From an uncultured bacterium (GTDB lineage Bacteria > Myxococcota_A > Polyangia > Polyangiales > Houyiibacteriaceae), in the NCBI GenBank assembly GCA_938024995.1, contig CALJDU010000014.1, positions 107,308 to 171,307 on the forward strand: 64,000 nt of DNA, written 5' to 3'. A model generated the notes under the pieces. The model ran no database searches. It had not been told where the DNA came from and was given only the letters and a program-made list of their open reading frames with translations. A program made the translations under genes and the position numbers. Below are positions 50,861 through 60,618 of the stretch, one piece after another (the stretch's first letter is position 1; the number at the start of each line of letters is the position of its first letter).

Positions 50861-51831
50861 CGGCGCAGCCCCACCGCGTTGCGGACCCGCGCCATGGTTG
50901 CCTGTGCGACGACCCGTGCCCGCTCGGCGCCATCGGCCAACACCGCGTCGAGCTTGTCCTCGTCGGCGCGCAAGGCGTGATACCCGTCGCGCTTGTCGCC
51001 GAGCTCCGCGTCCAAGGCCTCGAACAAGATCTGCTTGGCGTGGCCCCAGCCAAAGTTCCCCGCCGCGAGCTTCTCTTTCATCTCCGCGGCGTGCGCGGGG
51101 CTGACCTGCGAGCACAGCTCGTAGACGGTCGTGCCTTCGGCCTTCTTCTTCTCTTCGAGCGTCTCGCTCCCGGTCTTGATCGACATCACGAACTTCCGGA
51201 GCTTCTTCTTGGAGGCGAAGAGCGGGATCCCGTTGCCCTTGCTCTTGCTCATCTTCGTGCCGTCCGTGCCGAGCACGAGCGGCGCTTCGCTGATCACCGC
51301 TTCCGGCACCACGAGCGTGTCCTCGCCGAACACGTGATTGAGCCGCGCGGCGACGTCTCGGGTCAGCTCCAGGTGCTGTTTCTGATCTTTGCCGACCGGC
51401 ACCGCGTGGGTGTCATAGAGCAGGATGTCGGCCGCCATCAGCACGGGGTAGTTGAAGATGCCGGCGTTGGGGTTCTCTTCCTTCTCGAGCGCGTCCTTGT
51501 AGCTGTGTCCGCGCATCAGCTGACCGGTCGCGAGCATGCACGACAACACCCACGCGAGCTCGGTGACCTCAGGGAGATCGGATTGCTTGAAGAGGATCGT
51601 CTTGTCGGGATCGAGGCCGGACGCGAGCCAGGTCGCCGCGACGTCGTAGACCGACGATCGGAGCGCTTCCGGATCGCGGATCGTGGTGAGCGCGTGGAGG
51701 TCCGCGATGAAGTAGATCGACCGATACGTCTCCGCGAGGCGAAGCGCAGGTTTGATCGCGCCGAGGTAGTTCCCGAGATGCGGAACGTGGGTCGGCTTAA
51801 TGCCAGTGAGCGAGGTCTTCACGCGCGGCAT
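50857..51831 (-). CDS. trpS: Tryptophanyl-tRNA synthetase
   Basis: 324 residues. Class I HIGH-like motif PTHVPHLGNYLGAIKPAL, FIADLHALTTIRDPEALR, and KMSKS in LGTDGTKMSKSKGNGIPLF. It charges tRNA-Trp. The ATG at 51831 starts MPRVKTSLTGIKPTHV, as in the family. The longer frame to 52335 is antisense to the next gene. It overlaps udk by 4 bp and is divergent from an arrestin-like gene with a 69-bp gap. Confidence 0.96.
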   Translation of the reverse strand: MPRVKTSLTGIKPTHVPHLGNYLGAIKPALRLAETYRSIYFIADLHALTTIRDPEALRSSVYDVAATWLASGLDPDKTILFKQSDLPEVTELAWVLSCMLATGQLMRGHSYKDALEKEENPNAGIFNYPVLMAADILLYDTHAVPVGKDQKQHLELTRDVAARLNHVFGEDTLVVPEAVISEAPLVLGTDGTKMSKSKGNGIPLFASKKKLRKFVMSIKTGSETLEEKKKAEGTTVYELCSQVSPAHAAEMKEKLAAGNFGWGHAKQILFEALDAELGDKRDGYHALRADEDKLDAVLADGAERARVVAQATMARVRNAVGLRR

Positions 51832-51900
51832 GTTGGGTCCGCGCACGGCCCTCCGCAAGACGGAAGCGACACGAACGAGAACAAGACGTATCTTCCGCCG

Positions 51901-53628
51901 ATGTTGCCGCGTGCGCCGTCTCTCTCGGTCTACATGCCGGAGGAGGTTCTCCCGGGGGAGCCGCTCAACGTAGAGGTGGTCCTGCAGCCGAAAAGGCCGG
52001 TCCGCGTCGACCGCGTGCTTCTGCAGCTCCACGGCCAGGCCTACATGGTGAACACCTCGCGCCGCTTCCTGCACCTCGCGCGCGTCGCCGAGATCGGCCA
52101 ACTGGAGTCCGAAGAGCGACGCGTCGCGGCGCAGTTCGAGATCCCCGCGCGCGCGCTCCCGACATACGACGGAGCGCACGGCGCCTCGGTTCGCTACACC
52201 TTGATGACGCGCCTCGATATCCCGTGGTGGCCGGATCTCAAAAAGGACTTCCGCGTCGTGGTTGGACGTCCGCCCGCTCCGCGAATCACGCGCACCCCGC
52301 TCGTCTTCGTTTCGCATCCCGCCGGAGCGCCCCAAGGGCAGCCCTACTTCGAAGCGAGCCTCGACGCGCAGCAGGTCGCCCCGGGCATGACGATGTCAGG
52401 GCGCGTCGCGACGAAGAACATCGGCAAGATCAAGTCGCTCACGCTCACGCTCTCGTCAACGGAGTCGTTCTCGAACGGCGTCTATTCGCGCGAAGCGCAA
52501 CGCTACACGTTCCGGCTCGGGGCCAAAGGTGAAGATCAGAGCGTTCCGTTTCGTTTGACGATCCCGGAGACCGTGAACCCGAGCTTCGCGGACCCGTTGT
52601 TGACGCACGCGTGGTTTTTCGGAGTCGCGGTGCGCGGGAGCCGAGGCAACGTCGACGGCAAGGTCGCCATCACGATGGCCCCAGCCGGCACGGGGTACGA
52701 CGAACCGGAAGCGTTCGACGCGCCGCTCGTCGGGAGCGACCGCGCGGACAAGATCTGGTTGGAGATCGCGCGCGATGTGGTCGGCGCGAAGGTGACCGCG
52801 CCGCGCGAGATGACGATGTGGAACGGGCGCTGCTCGCTCACGTTGACCGAGGAGACGCGCGACGGCGGAGCGCTCCTGGTGGGGACGCTGCGCTATCCGA
52901 ACATGCACCTGTCGCTACGCGCCGGGACCCGCGACGCTGGGCTCTTTGGGCACCGCGTGAACTTCCCCGAGCTCAAGACGCTGCCGAAGGGCTTCGTCGC
53001 GCGGGGACGAGACGACGAGCAAGTTCGCGCTTTCCTCACGCCGATGCTTCATCGCGATTTCGGTTCGGTCGATCCGGTCTCGATCGGAGACGAGGAAGCG
53101 CGTTTCGAGTTCGTCGGCTCAGCGGTGGATCGCGCGCGGGTACGCGAGCTGGCTGTTTTCTTCCGCGATCTGCTCCGGAGCGCGACCGAGGGGCTGAACG
53201 TTCCGCTGCCGCTGGCGTTCCAAACGAAACAAAAGGAGTGGTTGGTGGCCGCGCAGCGTCTCGGCGGTCAGCTCGAGCCAGCGCGCTGCTCGATTCACAT
53301 CGATGAAGAGCACGTCCGCGGCGAGATCGTACCGGTGTTCGCGGACGACGGAGCGTGCGAGCGGATCGAGATCCGGTTCGATCCGGAGCGTCCCTGCGAG
53401 GAGCGGTTCGATGTGGTCGACGGAAGCGACGCGCAGCTCAACGACTTGTCGCGGAGCGCGACCGGCTGGGTCGAGAAGCTGCTGGAGACGGCGACGCGCG
53501 TTCGTTGCGACGGCGCGCTGCACGCGGAGCTGCTCCCGGGGATTGACCCGGCGCCCTGCGTCACGGCCTTTGAGGGTCTGCGGGCGCTCGCCATTGCGCT
53601 GGCGGAGTCGCGCGGCCCTTACCGATAG
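51901..53628 (+). CDS. Arrestin-like protein (Spo0M-type N-terminus), unknown function
   Basis: 575 residues without signal peptide. The N-terminal ~290 residues look like two arrestin/Spo0M beta-sandwich domains: VYMPEEVLPGEPLNVEVVLQ, VDRVLLQLHGQAYM, APGMTMSGRVATKNIGKIKS and PFRLTIPETVNPSFAD. The C-terminal half (about 300-575) is an alpha/beta region I do not recognise; it includes FVGSAVDRARVRELAVFFRD. Spo0M and relatives are cytoplasmic and link membrane or envelope stress to the cell cycle. The ATG at 51901 is the first reasonable start; the frame opens upstream antisense to trpS. Confidence 0.75.
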   Translation: MLPRAPSLSVYMPEEVLPGEPLNVEVVLQPKRPVRVDRVLLQLHGQAYMVNTSRRFLHLARVAEIGQLESEERRVAAQFEIPARALPTYDGAHGASVRYTLMTRLDIPWWPDLKKDFRVVVGRPPAPRITRTPLVFVSHPAGAPQGQPYFEASLDAQQVAPGMTMSGRVATKNIGKIKSLTLTLSSTESFSNGVYSREAQRYTFRLGAKGEDQSVPFRLTIPETVNPSFADPLLTHAWFFGVAVRGSRGNVDGKVAITMAPAGTGYDEPEAFDAPLVGSDRADKIWLEIARDVVGAKVTAPREMTMWNGRCSLTLTEETRDGGALLVGTLRYPNMHLSLRAGTRDAGLFGHRVNFPELKTLPKGFVARGRDDEQVRAFLTPMLHRDFGSVDPVSIGDEEARFEFVGSAVDRARVRELAVFFRDLLRSATEGLNVPLPLAFQTKQKEWLVAAQRLGGQLEPARCSIHIDEEHVRGEIVPVFADDGACERIEIRFDPERPCEERFDVVDGSDAQLNDLSRSATGWVEKLLETATRVRCDGALHAELLPGIDPAPCVTAFEGLRALAIALAESRGPYR

Positions 53629-53639
53629 CGCGGGGGGCC

Positions 53640-54060
53640 GCAGCCCGTGTTCTTGAGTGGACGTGGGCGTTCGTGATCGAGTTGGCTCGGGTGTTCGTTC
53701 GTGCGCGCATGGTGCGAGTGCGGTGTTCGCTTTTGGACGTGGGTGTTCGTTCGCGATCGAGTTGGCTCGTTCGTTCTTGGTCCTGCTCATGCTGCGGATG
53801 GCAGATGGGGGCGCGCCAGCTTCCGCCGCGTTGCGTGAGGTGCGCGAGGAAGCTTCTGACCCCCCCGCCCATCCCGCGGGCTTGCCGCTTACGTGAAGCG
53901 CGTGCTGCTTTGTTGGGAGAGGGAGCGCGTTCCGTGAGCGCTCGCTTTTGGACGCGAGTGTTCGTTCACGATCAGGTCGGCCTGGGTTCGTTAGTGCTCA
54001 TGCTGCGGATCGCAGGATGCGGCGCACCAGAACGCGAGCGCGCGGTGCGCCGCGGGTGCG
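53640..54060. repeat. Noncoding region with degenerate repeats
   Basis: The 478-bp gap 53629-54106 has no convincing gene. Two ~85-bp related segments lie near 53728-53815 and 53938-54020, each with cgcttttggacg, gtgttcgttc, gatc(g)aggt/gagttggctc and ctcatgctgcggat. A shorter related piece lies near 53655-53700. The predicted frames here have atypical composition. It looks like decayed duplication. Confidence 0.55.
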
Positions 54061-54106
54061 GACAAAGAACATCGCTTCGAACCCCGACAGTCCCCGCGGC
54101 TCAGAG

Positions 54107-54688
54107 CTAGCGCGGGCGCCTTCGAACGCGCTGAGGCTGTTTCACGTACATCGCGGTGTACCGAACATCGGACGGCAAGCGGTCGTGGGCGACGCGAACC
54201 GTGAGTCGGGCGCCTCGTCGCGTGGTCGTGATGGTGTGGGTCAGGACCGAGCTGTCGTCGAGGAAAAATCGCTGGCGGAGCCGACCATTGCGAATCGAGA
54301 CGCGCATGCGGCCGCTGTTGCCTTCGGGGTCGGTGAACGCGACCGTTTCTCCGGGCGCGGCGGTGACGCTGTAGTCGCCGACCGCGAAGCGGAGCTTACC
54401 GTTTGAGGCCCGCGCGATGACGAGTCGACCGGGAGGCGTGAGTCCTCGGCGGAGCCGGCGGCGCGCGATGGGTCGCGCGATCAGACCCATCTCTTGCACG
54501 ACCGCTTCGACTCCCGCGTCGCGTGCCTCGACCGCGCGTGTCCGGTTCGCGAGGCGCCAGGTTCCCAGCAAGGCCTCGATGGCTTCGTCTGCGCTCGGCG
54601 CGACACGGATCGCCGAGGCCTCTGGGAGCGCGACCACGGTGACCGCGAGGAAAGCGGCGAGCGACAAGGCGATGGCTCTCATGGACAT
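54107..54688 (-). CDS. Small exported protein, lipocalin-like appearance
   Basis: 193 residues. Signal peptide MSMRAIALSLAAFLAVTVVA then LPEASA. The mature part starts with EALLGTWRLANRTRAVEARD and continues with beta strands (GRLVIARASNGKLRFAVGDY, YSVTAAPGETVAFTDPEGN), a pattern like lipocalin/DUF-type beta barrels that begin with LxGTW. The C-terminus is Arg-rich. The ATG at 54688 is chosen for the signal peptide. Function unknown. Confidence 0.72.
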   Translation of the reverse strand: MSMRAIALSLAAFLAVTVVALPEASAIRVAPSADEAIEALLGTWRLANRTRAVEARDAGVEAVVQEMGLIARPIARRRLRRGLTPPGRLVIARASNGKLRFAVGDYSVTAAPGETVAFTDPEGNSGRMRVSIRNGRLRQRFFLDDSSVLTHTITTTRRGARLTVRVAHDRLPSDVRYTAMYVKQPQRVRRRPR

Positions 54689-54738
54689 GAAGATAGCGAC
54701 GCACGCGGTTCCGCGCCATTCAACGACGCCTCGCGAAG

Positions 54739-55341
54739 TCAGAGATGTGCCGCGATTCCAAGTACACCTTGCGTGACGCCAAAGAACGACATCTCCCCCG
54801 TCGCGCTGCTCGCCCAAGAGTCACCGTCGCGGGTGTCGCCGACGTACAGGAACTGCTGCACGTCGAGGTACGCCGTGAAAAAGCGCCCCAGCTCCACCTC
54901 GACCCCGAGGCCGCCGTGGATCCCAAACGCGATCGTGTCGCTCCGCGCGGTGCTCGCGAGGTCGTGCTCGATGAAGCTAAACGACGCGCAGAAGCCAGCG
55001 AGCGGGCGCAGGCGAAAGCGCCCAAAGGTAAAGGGCACGACCAAGTTGAAACCGACCGGATGGTCGTGACGAACGTCGTCGCCCTGCCCTTCCATCACGA
55101 GGTGATCGGTGAACACCTCGACGGCGAGATGCGGGAGCAGCCGAACGCCGAGCTTCGCGCCGATGCCCGCGCCGCGGTAGGCGTCATCCGTCGCGGCCGC
55201 GTAGCCCACGCCGTAAACACCCATCGAGACACGCCGGTCGAACGCTCTTCGCTCGCGCCATGGCGCGTCTTGCGCGTTGGAGGGAGAGGCGAGGGAAAGC
55301 GTCGCGGTGATGAGCGACACGGCAATGGTCAGTCGGAACAT
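54739..55341 (-). CDS. Outer-membrane beta-barrel protein, unknown
   Basis: 200 residues. Signal peptide ending around SLASPSNAQD, then alternating amphipathic strands (VSMGVYGVGYAAATDD, GAGIGAKLGVRLLPHLAVEV, FRLRPLAGFCASFSFIEHDL, GIHGGLGVEVELGRFFTAYL) as in small OmpA/OmpW-like barrels. The C-terminus ends VLGIAAHL. It is upstream of the lipocalin-like gene on the same strand, 50 bp apart, suggesting cotranscription. Confidence 0.8.
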   Translation of the reverse strand: MFRLTIAVSLITATLSLASPSNAQDAPWRERRAFDRRVSMGVYGVGYAAATDDAYRGAGIGAKLGVRLLPHLAVEVFTDHLVMEGQGDDVRHDHPVGFNLVVPFTFGRFRLRPLAGFCASFSFIEHDLASTARSDTIAFGIHGGLGVEVELGRFFTAYLDVQQFLYVGDTRDGDSWASSATGEMSFFGVTQGVLGIAAHL

Positions 55342-55441
55342 GCACCGAGGGACTGCATCTCGCGTGCCGACCCGTTCTTCACGTGTTTCAACGATTCTGT
55401 CGTTATGCGAATCGAGGACGCGGGATGAAAGAGAGCGGGCA

Positions 55442-55543
55442 TGAGAACTCCCGTTCTCAGATGCAAACGTGAGTTTTTTCTTCCGACTTGCTCAGATCCG
55501 ACTTGCTCGAATCCGACTTGCTCGAATCCGACTTGCTCAGAAA
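55442..55543. repeat. Hairpin and 15-bp tandem repeat (four copies) near gene end
   Basis: TGAGAAC-TCCC-GTTCTCA (55442-55459) is a 7-bp hairpin. From 55484 the unit CGACTTGCTCGAATC occurs four times in tandem (to 55543) with small changes. It ends 14 bp after the stop codon (in the gene's direction) of the epimerase gene at 55557. The rest of the gap 55342-55556 has nothing I can support. Confidence 0.85.
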
Positions 55544-55556
55544 AGAACGGCGTCGA

Positions 55557-56519
55557 CTACCCGGGGGCCATCGCGGCGAGGCCGGCCGCTCGCGTGACCT
55601 TGGGCGTCCACTCGAGGTCCCGCTTCGCTTTGTCCGTAACGACGGTGACGCTCCGCGACATGAACGCCGCGGCCAAGCGCGTGATCGGCGGAGGCGTCTT
55701 GATCCGCAGCAGGCGCCAGGTCCCTTCCACCACCGACGCGAGCGGTCGCATCAACGCGCCGGGCACGTTTCGACTCGGGAGCGTGATCCCTTGGGTCCCA
55801 AGCAGCGCGGTGATGAACTCGCGCACCGTCGTCGTCCCGTCGTCTGCGATGAAGTAGGCCTCACCGCCTCGTCCCAAGGTCAGCGCTTGTACAATCGCGT
55901 CGACGAGGTTGGAGATATACGTCGTCGACGTCAGCGCTCGCCCCCCATCGATCCACGCGAAGCCGCCCTCGTTCGCGATGCGGATCAACGCGGGCAGAAT
56001 CGTCGCGTCACGTGGGCCCCACACCATTCGTGGTCGAATCGAGAGCGCCGCAAAGGCCTCATCGGACGCGCCGAGCACATGCTTCTCGGCTTCGGCCTTG
56101 CTCTCCGAATAGAGGAAGCGCTGAGGAGTCGGATACGGCGCGGTCTCGTCCACATCGACCAGCTCCGCTCCGTTGAACAGGGCCGCTTCGGTGCCGATGT
56201 GAACGAAGCGTGAGACCCCCGCCTCTTTCGCGACCTCGAGCAGCTGCACCGTCCCGTCGACGTTGGCGCGCCAGAACTGCTCGCGCGTGCCCCACTCTTC
56301 CGCGAACGCGGCGCAGTGAACGATGACATCGACGCCGTCGAGATCATTGGTCGAGACCGCTCCGAGTGAGCACCGTCGGGCCTCCGCGCCGAAGCGCTCG
56401 ACCTTGCCTTCGCTGCGCGCAGAACGCGCCATCGCGCGGACCTCGTGCCCTGACGCGACGAGTCCTTCAATGACGTGGCCTCCAATAAACCCGGAGCCTC
56501 CGGTGACAAAGACGACCAC
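55557..56519 (-). CDS. NAD-dependent epimerase/dehydratase family (3-beta-HSD-like)
   Basis: 320 residues, extended SDR. The cofactor site is VFVTGGSGFIGGHVIEGL; the catalytic motif is YSESKAEAEK (YxxxK) at about residues 138-147. The C-terminal substrate region TTYISNLVDAIVQALTLG resembles 3-beta-hydroxysteroid-dehydrogenase/isomerase-like SDRs. It probably acts on a sugar nucleotide, sterol or similar compound. It follows sdhB by 15 bp on the same strand, so it may be cotranscribed with the succinate dehydrogenase genes. Confidence 0.88.
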   Translation of the reverse strand: MVVFVTGGSGFIGGHVIEGLVASGHEVRAMARSARSEGKVERFGAEARRCSLGAVSTNDLDGVDVIVHCAAFAEEWGTREQFWRANVDGTVQLLEVAKEAGVSRFVHIGTEAALFNGAELVDVDETAPYPTPQRFLYSESKAEAEKHVLGASDEAFAALSIRPRMVWGPRDATILPALIRIANEGGFAWIDGGRALTSTTYISNLVDAIVQALTLGRGGEAYFIADDGTTTVREFITALLGTQGITLPSRNVPGALMRPLASVVEGTWRLLRIKTPPPITRLAAAFMSRSVTVVTDKAKRDLEWTPKVTRAAGLAAMAPG

Positions 56520-56534
56520 GTTGGCTCCTGTTGT

Positions 56535-57338
56535 TCAGCTGCCCTTTTGGCGTTCTGAAACTTTCTGGCGCGACGTCACCATCGCCGTCACGAAGTCACG
56601 GTTCATCTGCGCGATCCAGTCGATGCTGATGCTCTTCGGGCACGCCTTCTCACACTCACCATGGTTGGTGCAGGAGCCAAACCCTTCGGCGTCCATCTGC
56701 GACACCATCTTCTGCGTCCGCTGAGTCCGCTCGGCGTGACCCTGCGGCAAGAGCGCGAGGTGACCGAGCTTGGCCGCGGTAAAGAGGCTCGCGCTCGCGT
56801 TGGGACACGCCGCGACGCACGCTCCGCAACCGATGCACTCCGCTGCGTTCATCGCGCGGTCCGCGACGGGCTTCGGGATCGGAATCTCGTTTCCGTCCGG
56901 CGCGCTGCCGGTTCGGATCGTGATGTAACCGCCGGCCGCCACGATGCGGTCGAAGCTGCTCCGGTCGACCATGAGATCCTTGAGGACCGGGAAGCCTTGG
57001 GCGCGCCACGGCTCGAGGTAGATCTCGTCCACGCCGTCCTTCGCAAGCTCAAACATGTGGAGCTGGCAGGTCGTCGTCTTCGGGCGTGGTCCGTGAGGAA
57101 CGCCGTTGATGACGATGCCGCACATGCCGCAGATGCCCTCGCGGCAGTCGTGGTCAAACGCGATCGGATCGTCGCCCGCCTCGATCAGCTCCTCGTTGAC
57201 GATGTCGAGCATCTCCAAGAACGAAGCTGCCTTGGGGATGTCCTTTGCGTCGTACTTCACGAAGCGTCCGGCGGTCTTCGACCCGTTCTGACGCCACACG
57301 TGCAGCGTCAGGTTCATTGTTCCGGTGTGTCCAGCCAT
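56535..57338 (-). CDS. sdhB: Succinate dehydrogenase iron-sulfur subunit
   Basis: 267 residues. 2Fe-2S cluster: [15 protein letters not shown] with a later Cys in [12 protein letters not shown]. 4Fe-4[16 protein letters not shown]. 3Fe-4[21 protein letters not shown]. It passes electrons from SdhA to the quinone site at the membrane anchor. ATG at 57338 is preferred over the TTG just before it. It is separated from sdhA by a 156-bp tandem duplication. The order sdhC-sdhA-sdhB matches the Bacteroidota/delta-type enzyme. Confidence 0.96.
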   Translation of the reverse strand: MAGHTGTMNLTLHVWRQNGSKTAGRFVKYDAKDIPKAASFLEMLDIVNEELIEAGDDPIAFDHDCREGICGMCGIVINGVPHGPRPKTTTCQLHMFELAKDGVDEIYLEPWRAQGFPVLKDLMVDRSSFDRIVAAGGYITIRTGSAPDGNEIPIPKPVADRAMNAAECIGCGACVAACPNASASLFTAAKLGHLALLPQGHAERTQRTQKMVSQMDAEGFGSCTNHGECEKACPKSISIDWIAQMNRDFVTAMVTSRQKVSERQKGS

Positions 57339-57344
57339 CAATTC

Positions 57345-57653
57345 TCTCCAGGGGTCTGAATCGTAGACCCCTCTCGCCTTCGGCGATTCACCCCAACGTT
57401 CGCTTCGCTCAGCTGCGCGCGATGCGATAGCCGGAACAGGTCGTTCCGTCCGCTTCGCTCACTGCTCTTCACGTTCCGTCGGCGCATCGTTTGCTTAACT
57501 TCTCCAGGGGTCTGAGTCGCAGACCCCTCTCGCCTGCGGCGATTCACCCCAACGTTCGCTTCGCTCTGCTGCGCACGATGCGATTGCCGGAACGCTTCGT
57601 TCCGTTCGCTTCGCTCACTGCTCTTCGCGTTCCGTCGGCGCATCGTTTGCTTT
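57345..57653. repeat. 156-bp tandem duplication between sdhA and sdhB
   Basis: Two copies (57345-57500 and 57501-57653) share about 90% identity. Each contains the hairpin GGGGTCT-N7-AGACCCC and a CGCCTTCGGCG-type stem, so the sdhA-sdhB transcript would fold two strong stem-loops. The copies start and end at the sdhA stop codon. No gene is encoded; a repeated Arg/Ser-rich reading frame is a by-product. Confidence 0.93.
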
Positions 57654-59662
57654 TACTTGTAGCTACGGGTGGTGAGCTTCACGAAGTCGAACGTGAGCTG
57701 TTCTTTGTGGAGCGTGGGTTCGGCCGGGTCGCCCGAGAAGGCCCAGGCCGCGACGTGCGCGAAGTCATCATCGTTGCGCTTGGCTTCCTTGGTGTCGCCG
57801 TCGGTGCTGGTGTACTCCTCGCGGTAGTGCGCGCCGCAGGATTCTTCCCGCGCCAGCGCGTCCGCGCACATCAGCTCGCCGAGCTCCAAGAAGTCGGCGA
57901 CGCGACCGGCGCGCTCGAGCGTCTGGTTGATGCCCTCGTCGTGGCCGGTGACCTTGACCTGCTCCCAGAACTCATCGCGGAGGACGCGGATCTTTTTGAT
58001 CGCTTCCTTGAGGCCTTCGCCGGTACGCGACATCCCGCAGTAGTCCCAGATGATCCCGCCGAGCTCGCGGTGGTAGTGGTCCGGGGTGTGCGTCGGGTTG
58101 GGCGCGTTCATCAAGCGCTCGATGCGCCCCTTCACCTCGTCGACGACCCGCTGGGCCTCGGGGTGGTCGGGCGAGATCACGTCTCCGTGGTCGATGCGCT
58201 TTTGGCCGAGGTAGTTGCCGACCGAGACCGGGATCACGAAGTAGCCATCCGCGAGACCCTGCATGAGCGCGCTCGCGCCGAGACGGTTGGCGCCGTGGTC
58301 ACTGAAGTTCGCTTCACCCGCCGCGAAGAGTCCGTCGATGGTCGTCTGCAAGTTGTAGTCAACCCACAGCCCGCCCATGGTGTAGTGGCTCGCGGGGTAG
58401 ATGCGCATCGGCGTCTCGTAGGGCGAGTCGCCCGTGATGCGCTCGTACATCTCGAACAGGTTGCCGTAGAGCTCGCCGACCTTCTTCTTGCCCGCGGACA
58501 AGATCTCGGCCCGGCTGGCCTTGTCGCCCGCGATCTGTTTTCCGTAGCGCTCGAAGGCGCTCGCGAAGTCGAGGTAGACGCCGCGTCGCTGGCCGTCGAT
58601 CTCGGGTCCGACGCCCAAGCCGTCGTCGCAGACCGCCTTGGCGTTTCGTGACGCGACATCACGCGGCACCAGGTTGCCGAACTTCGGGTAGCGCTCTTCC
58701 AGGTAGTAGTAACGGTCGTCTTCTTTGATCGACTTGGGGTCTTTGGTGACGTCCGCGGCGTCGCGCGGGACCCAAATGCGTCCGTCGTTTCGCAGCGACT
58801 CGCTCATCAAGGTGAGCTTGCTCTGGTACTTGCCGCTCTGCGGGATGCAGGTCGGGTGGATCTGCGTGTAGCAGGGGTTGGCGAAGAACGCGCCCTTGCG
58901 GTGCGCGCGCCAGGTCGCGGTGCAGTTGCTGCCCATCGCGTTGGTCGAGAGGTAGAAGGCGTTGCCGTAGCCGCCAGTGGCCAAGATGACCATGTGCGCC
59001 ATGTGCGCCTCGACCTCACCGGTGACCAGGTCGCGCGTCACGATGCCGCGGGCTCGACCGTCGACGATGATCACGTCGAGCATCTCGGTGCGCGGGAACA
59101 TGGTCACGGTGCCAGCGTCGATCTGACGCTCGAGCGCGCTGTAAGCGCCGAGCAAAAGCTGCTGCCCAGTCTGACCGCGGGCGTAGAAGGTCCGCGAGAC
59201 CAAGGCGCCACCGAAAGAACGGTTCGCCAAGGTACCGCCATACTCACGCGCAAACGGAACGCCCTGCGCGACCGCCTGGTCGATGATGTTCACCGAGAGC
59301 TCGGCGAGGCGGTACGTGTTCGACTCGCGGCCGCGGTAATCGCCGCCTTTGATCGTGTCGTAGAAGAGCCGCCAAACGCTGTCGCCATCGTTTTGGTAGT
59401 TCTTCGCAGCGTTGATGCCGCCCTGGGCAGCGATGCTGTGTGCGCGTCGCGGACTGTCTTGGAAACAGAAGCACTTCACGTTGTAGCCGAGCTCTCCGAG
59501 CGTCGCCGCGCCGGCGCCTCCCGCGAGACCGCTACCTACGATGATGACCTCGTACTTCCGACGGTTGGCCGGAGCGACGAGGTTGGTGCCCTTGTTCTTG
59601 TGCCAGGTCCAGCGCTCTTCGAGCGGGCCGGTGGGTTCGTGTGAGCGAAGCATGTCGTCCAT
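57653..59662 (-). CDS. sdhA: Succinate dehydrogenase flavoprotein subunit
   Basis: 669 residues. FAD-binding start [20 protein letters not shown], covalent-flavin region [20 protein letters not shown] (His-FAD), substrate region [20 protein letters not shown], and [20 protein letters not shown]. It oxidises succinate to fumarate in the TCA cycle. The ATG at 59662 is the first start after the sdhC stop; the longer frame is antisense/out-of-frame sdhC. It is 7 bp downstream of sdhC. Confidence 0.97.
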   Translation of the reverse strand: MDDMLRSHEPTGPLEERWTWHKNKGTNLVAPANRRKYEVIIVGSGLAGGAGAATLGELGYNVKCFCFQDSPRRAHSIAAQGGINAAKNYQNDGDSVWRLFYDTIKGGDYRGRESNTYRLAELSVNIIDQAVAQGVPFAREYGGTLANRSFGGALVSRTFYARGQTGQQLLLGAYSALERQIDAGTVTMFPRTEMLDVIIVDGRARGIVTRDLVTGEVEAHMAHMVILATGGYGNAFYLSTNAMGSNCTATWRAHRKGAFFANPCYTQIHPTCIPQSGKYQSKLTLMSESLRNDGRIWVPRDAADVTKDPKSIKEDDRYYYLEERYPKFGNLVPRDVASRNAKAVCDDGLGVGPEIDGQRRGVYLDFASAFERYGKQIAGDKASRAEILSAGKKKVGELYGNLFEMYERITGDSPYETPMRIYPASHYTMGGLWVDYNLQTTIDGLFAAGEANFSDHGANRLGASALMQGLADGYFVIPVSVGNYLGQKRIDHGDVISPDHPEAQRVVDEVKGRIERLMNAPNPTHTPDHYHRELGGIIWDYCGMSRTGEGLKEAIKKIRVLRDEFWEQVKVTGHDEGINQTLERAGRVADFLELGELMCADALAREESCGAHYREEYTSTDGDTKEAKRNDDDFAHVAAWAFSGDPAEPTLHKEQLTFDFVKLTTRSYK

Positions 59663-59669
59663 GTCGTAC

Positions 59670-60422
59670 CTAGTTGAGCTCGGGGAAGAAGAAGCGCTGC
59701 GTGCTCGGCTCGAGCCAGCTGATGCTGTCGGACATCGCGGTCGCGAGCGCCGCCATGGGGAGCGAGAGGAAGCCCGCGACCAAAATGATGGAGAGACCAA
59801 TCGCGAGGTCCTTGCGGTACTCGTTGTACTTCGGGTGACTGAGACCGAGCGACTGGAACATGCTGTAGATGCCGTGGAAGAGGTGGAAGCCCAAGGCGAC
59901 CACACCGATGACGTACGGCACCACGACCGGCCAGTGCCGGAACCCGTTGACCATGTTGTTGTAGGGGTTGTGCTTGTCGAAGGCGTAGCCCTCGATGCCC
60001 AAGAGCGCGGCGCCCTCCGGCCAAATCGCGCCGCCCAACGTGAGGTGGATCAAGTGGAACGCGATGAAGAAAAACAGGATCGGACCGCTCCAGTACATGG
60101 TGCGCGCCGCGTAGTCGGACTCTTGAAACTTTTTCACGTGGTACCGGCCGCCCGTGGTCGCCTTCTTGTTTCGTGACCAGAGCTGGTACGCGGTCGAGAA
60201 GTGCACCGCGAGGGCGCCCGCGAGAACGATGCGGGTGCCCCAGAGCACCGCGGGCATCGAGTGGAGCCACGCGGAGTACTCGTTGAAGGCCTGCGCTCCG
60301 GCGAACGCTTTCAGGTTGCCGGAGAGGTGCCCGACCACGAAGCCCAGGAACACGGTTCCGGAGACGGCCATCAAGACCTTCTTGCCGATCGTGGTGTTGT
60401 AGAGAGTCAGCGCGCGTTGCAT
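59670..60422 (-). CDS. sdhC: Succinate dehydrogenase cytochrome b subunit
   Basis: 250 residues with five transmembrane helices, as in single-subunit type B anchors with two haems. Ligand-type His in [38 protein letters not shown] and [12 protein letters not shown]. It anchors SdhAB and reduces menaquinone or ubiquinone. The start ATG has GGAAG about 8 nt upstream. It is the first gene of the operon. The upstream 196 bp (60423-60618) hold no further gene. Confidence 0.95.
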   Translation of the reverse strand: MQRALTLYNTTIGKKVLMAVSGTVFLGFVVGHLSGNLKAFAGAQAFNEYSAWLHSMPAVLWGTRIVLAGALAVHFSTAYQLWSRNKKATTGGRYHVKKFQESDYAARTMYWSGPILFFFIAFHLIHLTLGGAIWPEGAALLGIEGYAFDKHNPYNNMVNGFRHWPVVVPYVIGVVALGFHLFHGIYSMFQSLGLSHPKYNEYRKDLAIGLSIILVAGFLSLPMAALATAMSDSISWLEPSTQRFFFPELN

Positions 60423-60618
60423 TGGAGGTTCTTCCTTCCCTCGGCGTGAGGCTGTTGCATCCGAGGGCCAGCCGCGTCGCAAAGACGCGGGATACCGGGG
60501 GGCGTTAAAAGCTGGCCGCGAGAGGCCTTGTTACAAAAGACCGGTTGTATTGCAAAGGTGATCGGCACCGCGGTCTCCAAGAGGCACGAACGTGAGCGTC
60601 TGTTTCGGACGCGAGACA

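Noticed and set aside
53657..54110. Small open frames in the repeat region
   Set aside because: No start-site context, domain or conserved composition. They follow the repeat structure.
57338..57643. 101-residue Arg/Ser-rich frame
   Set aside because: It is just the 156-bp duplication read twice; the product repeats itself and lies between sdh genes.
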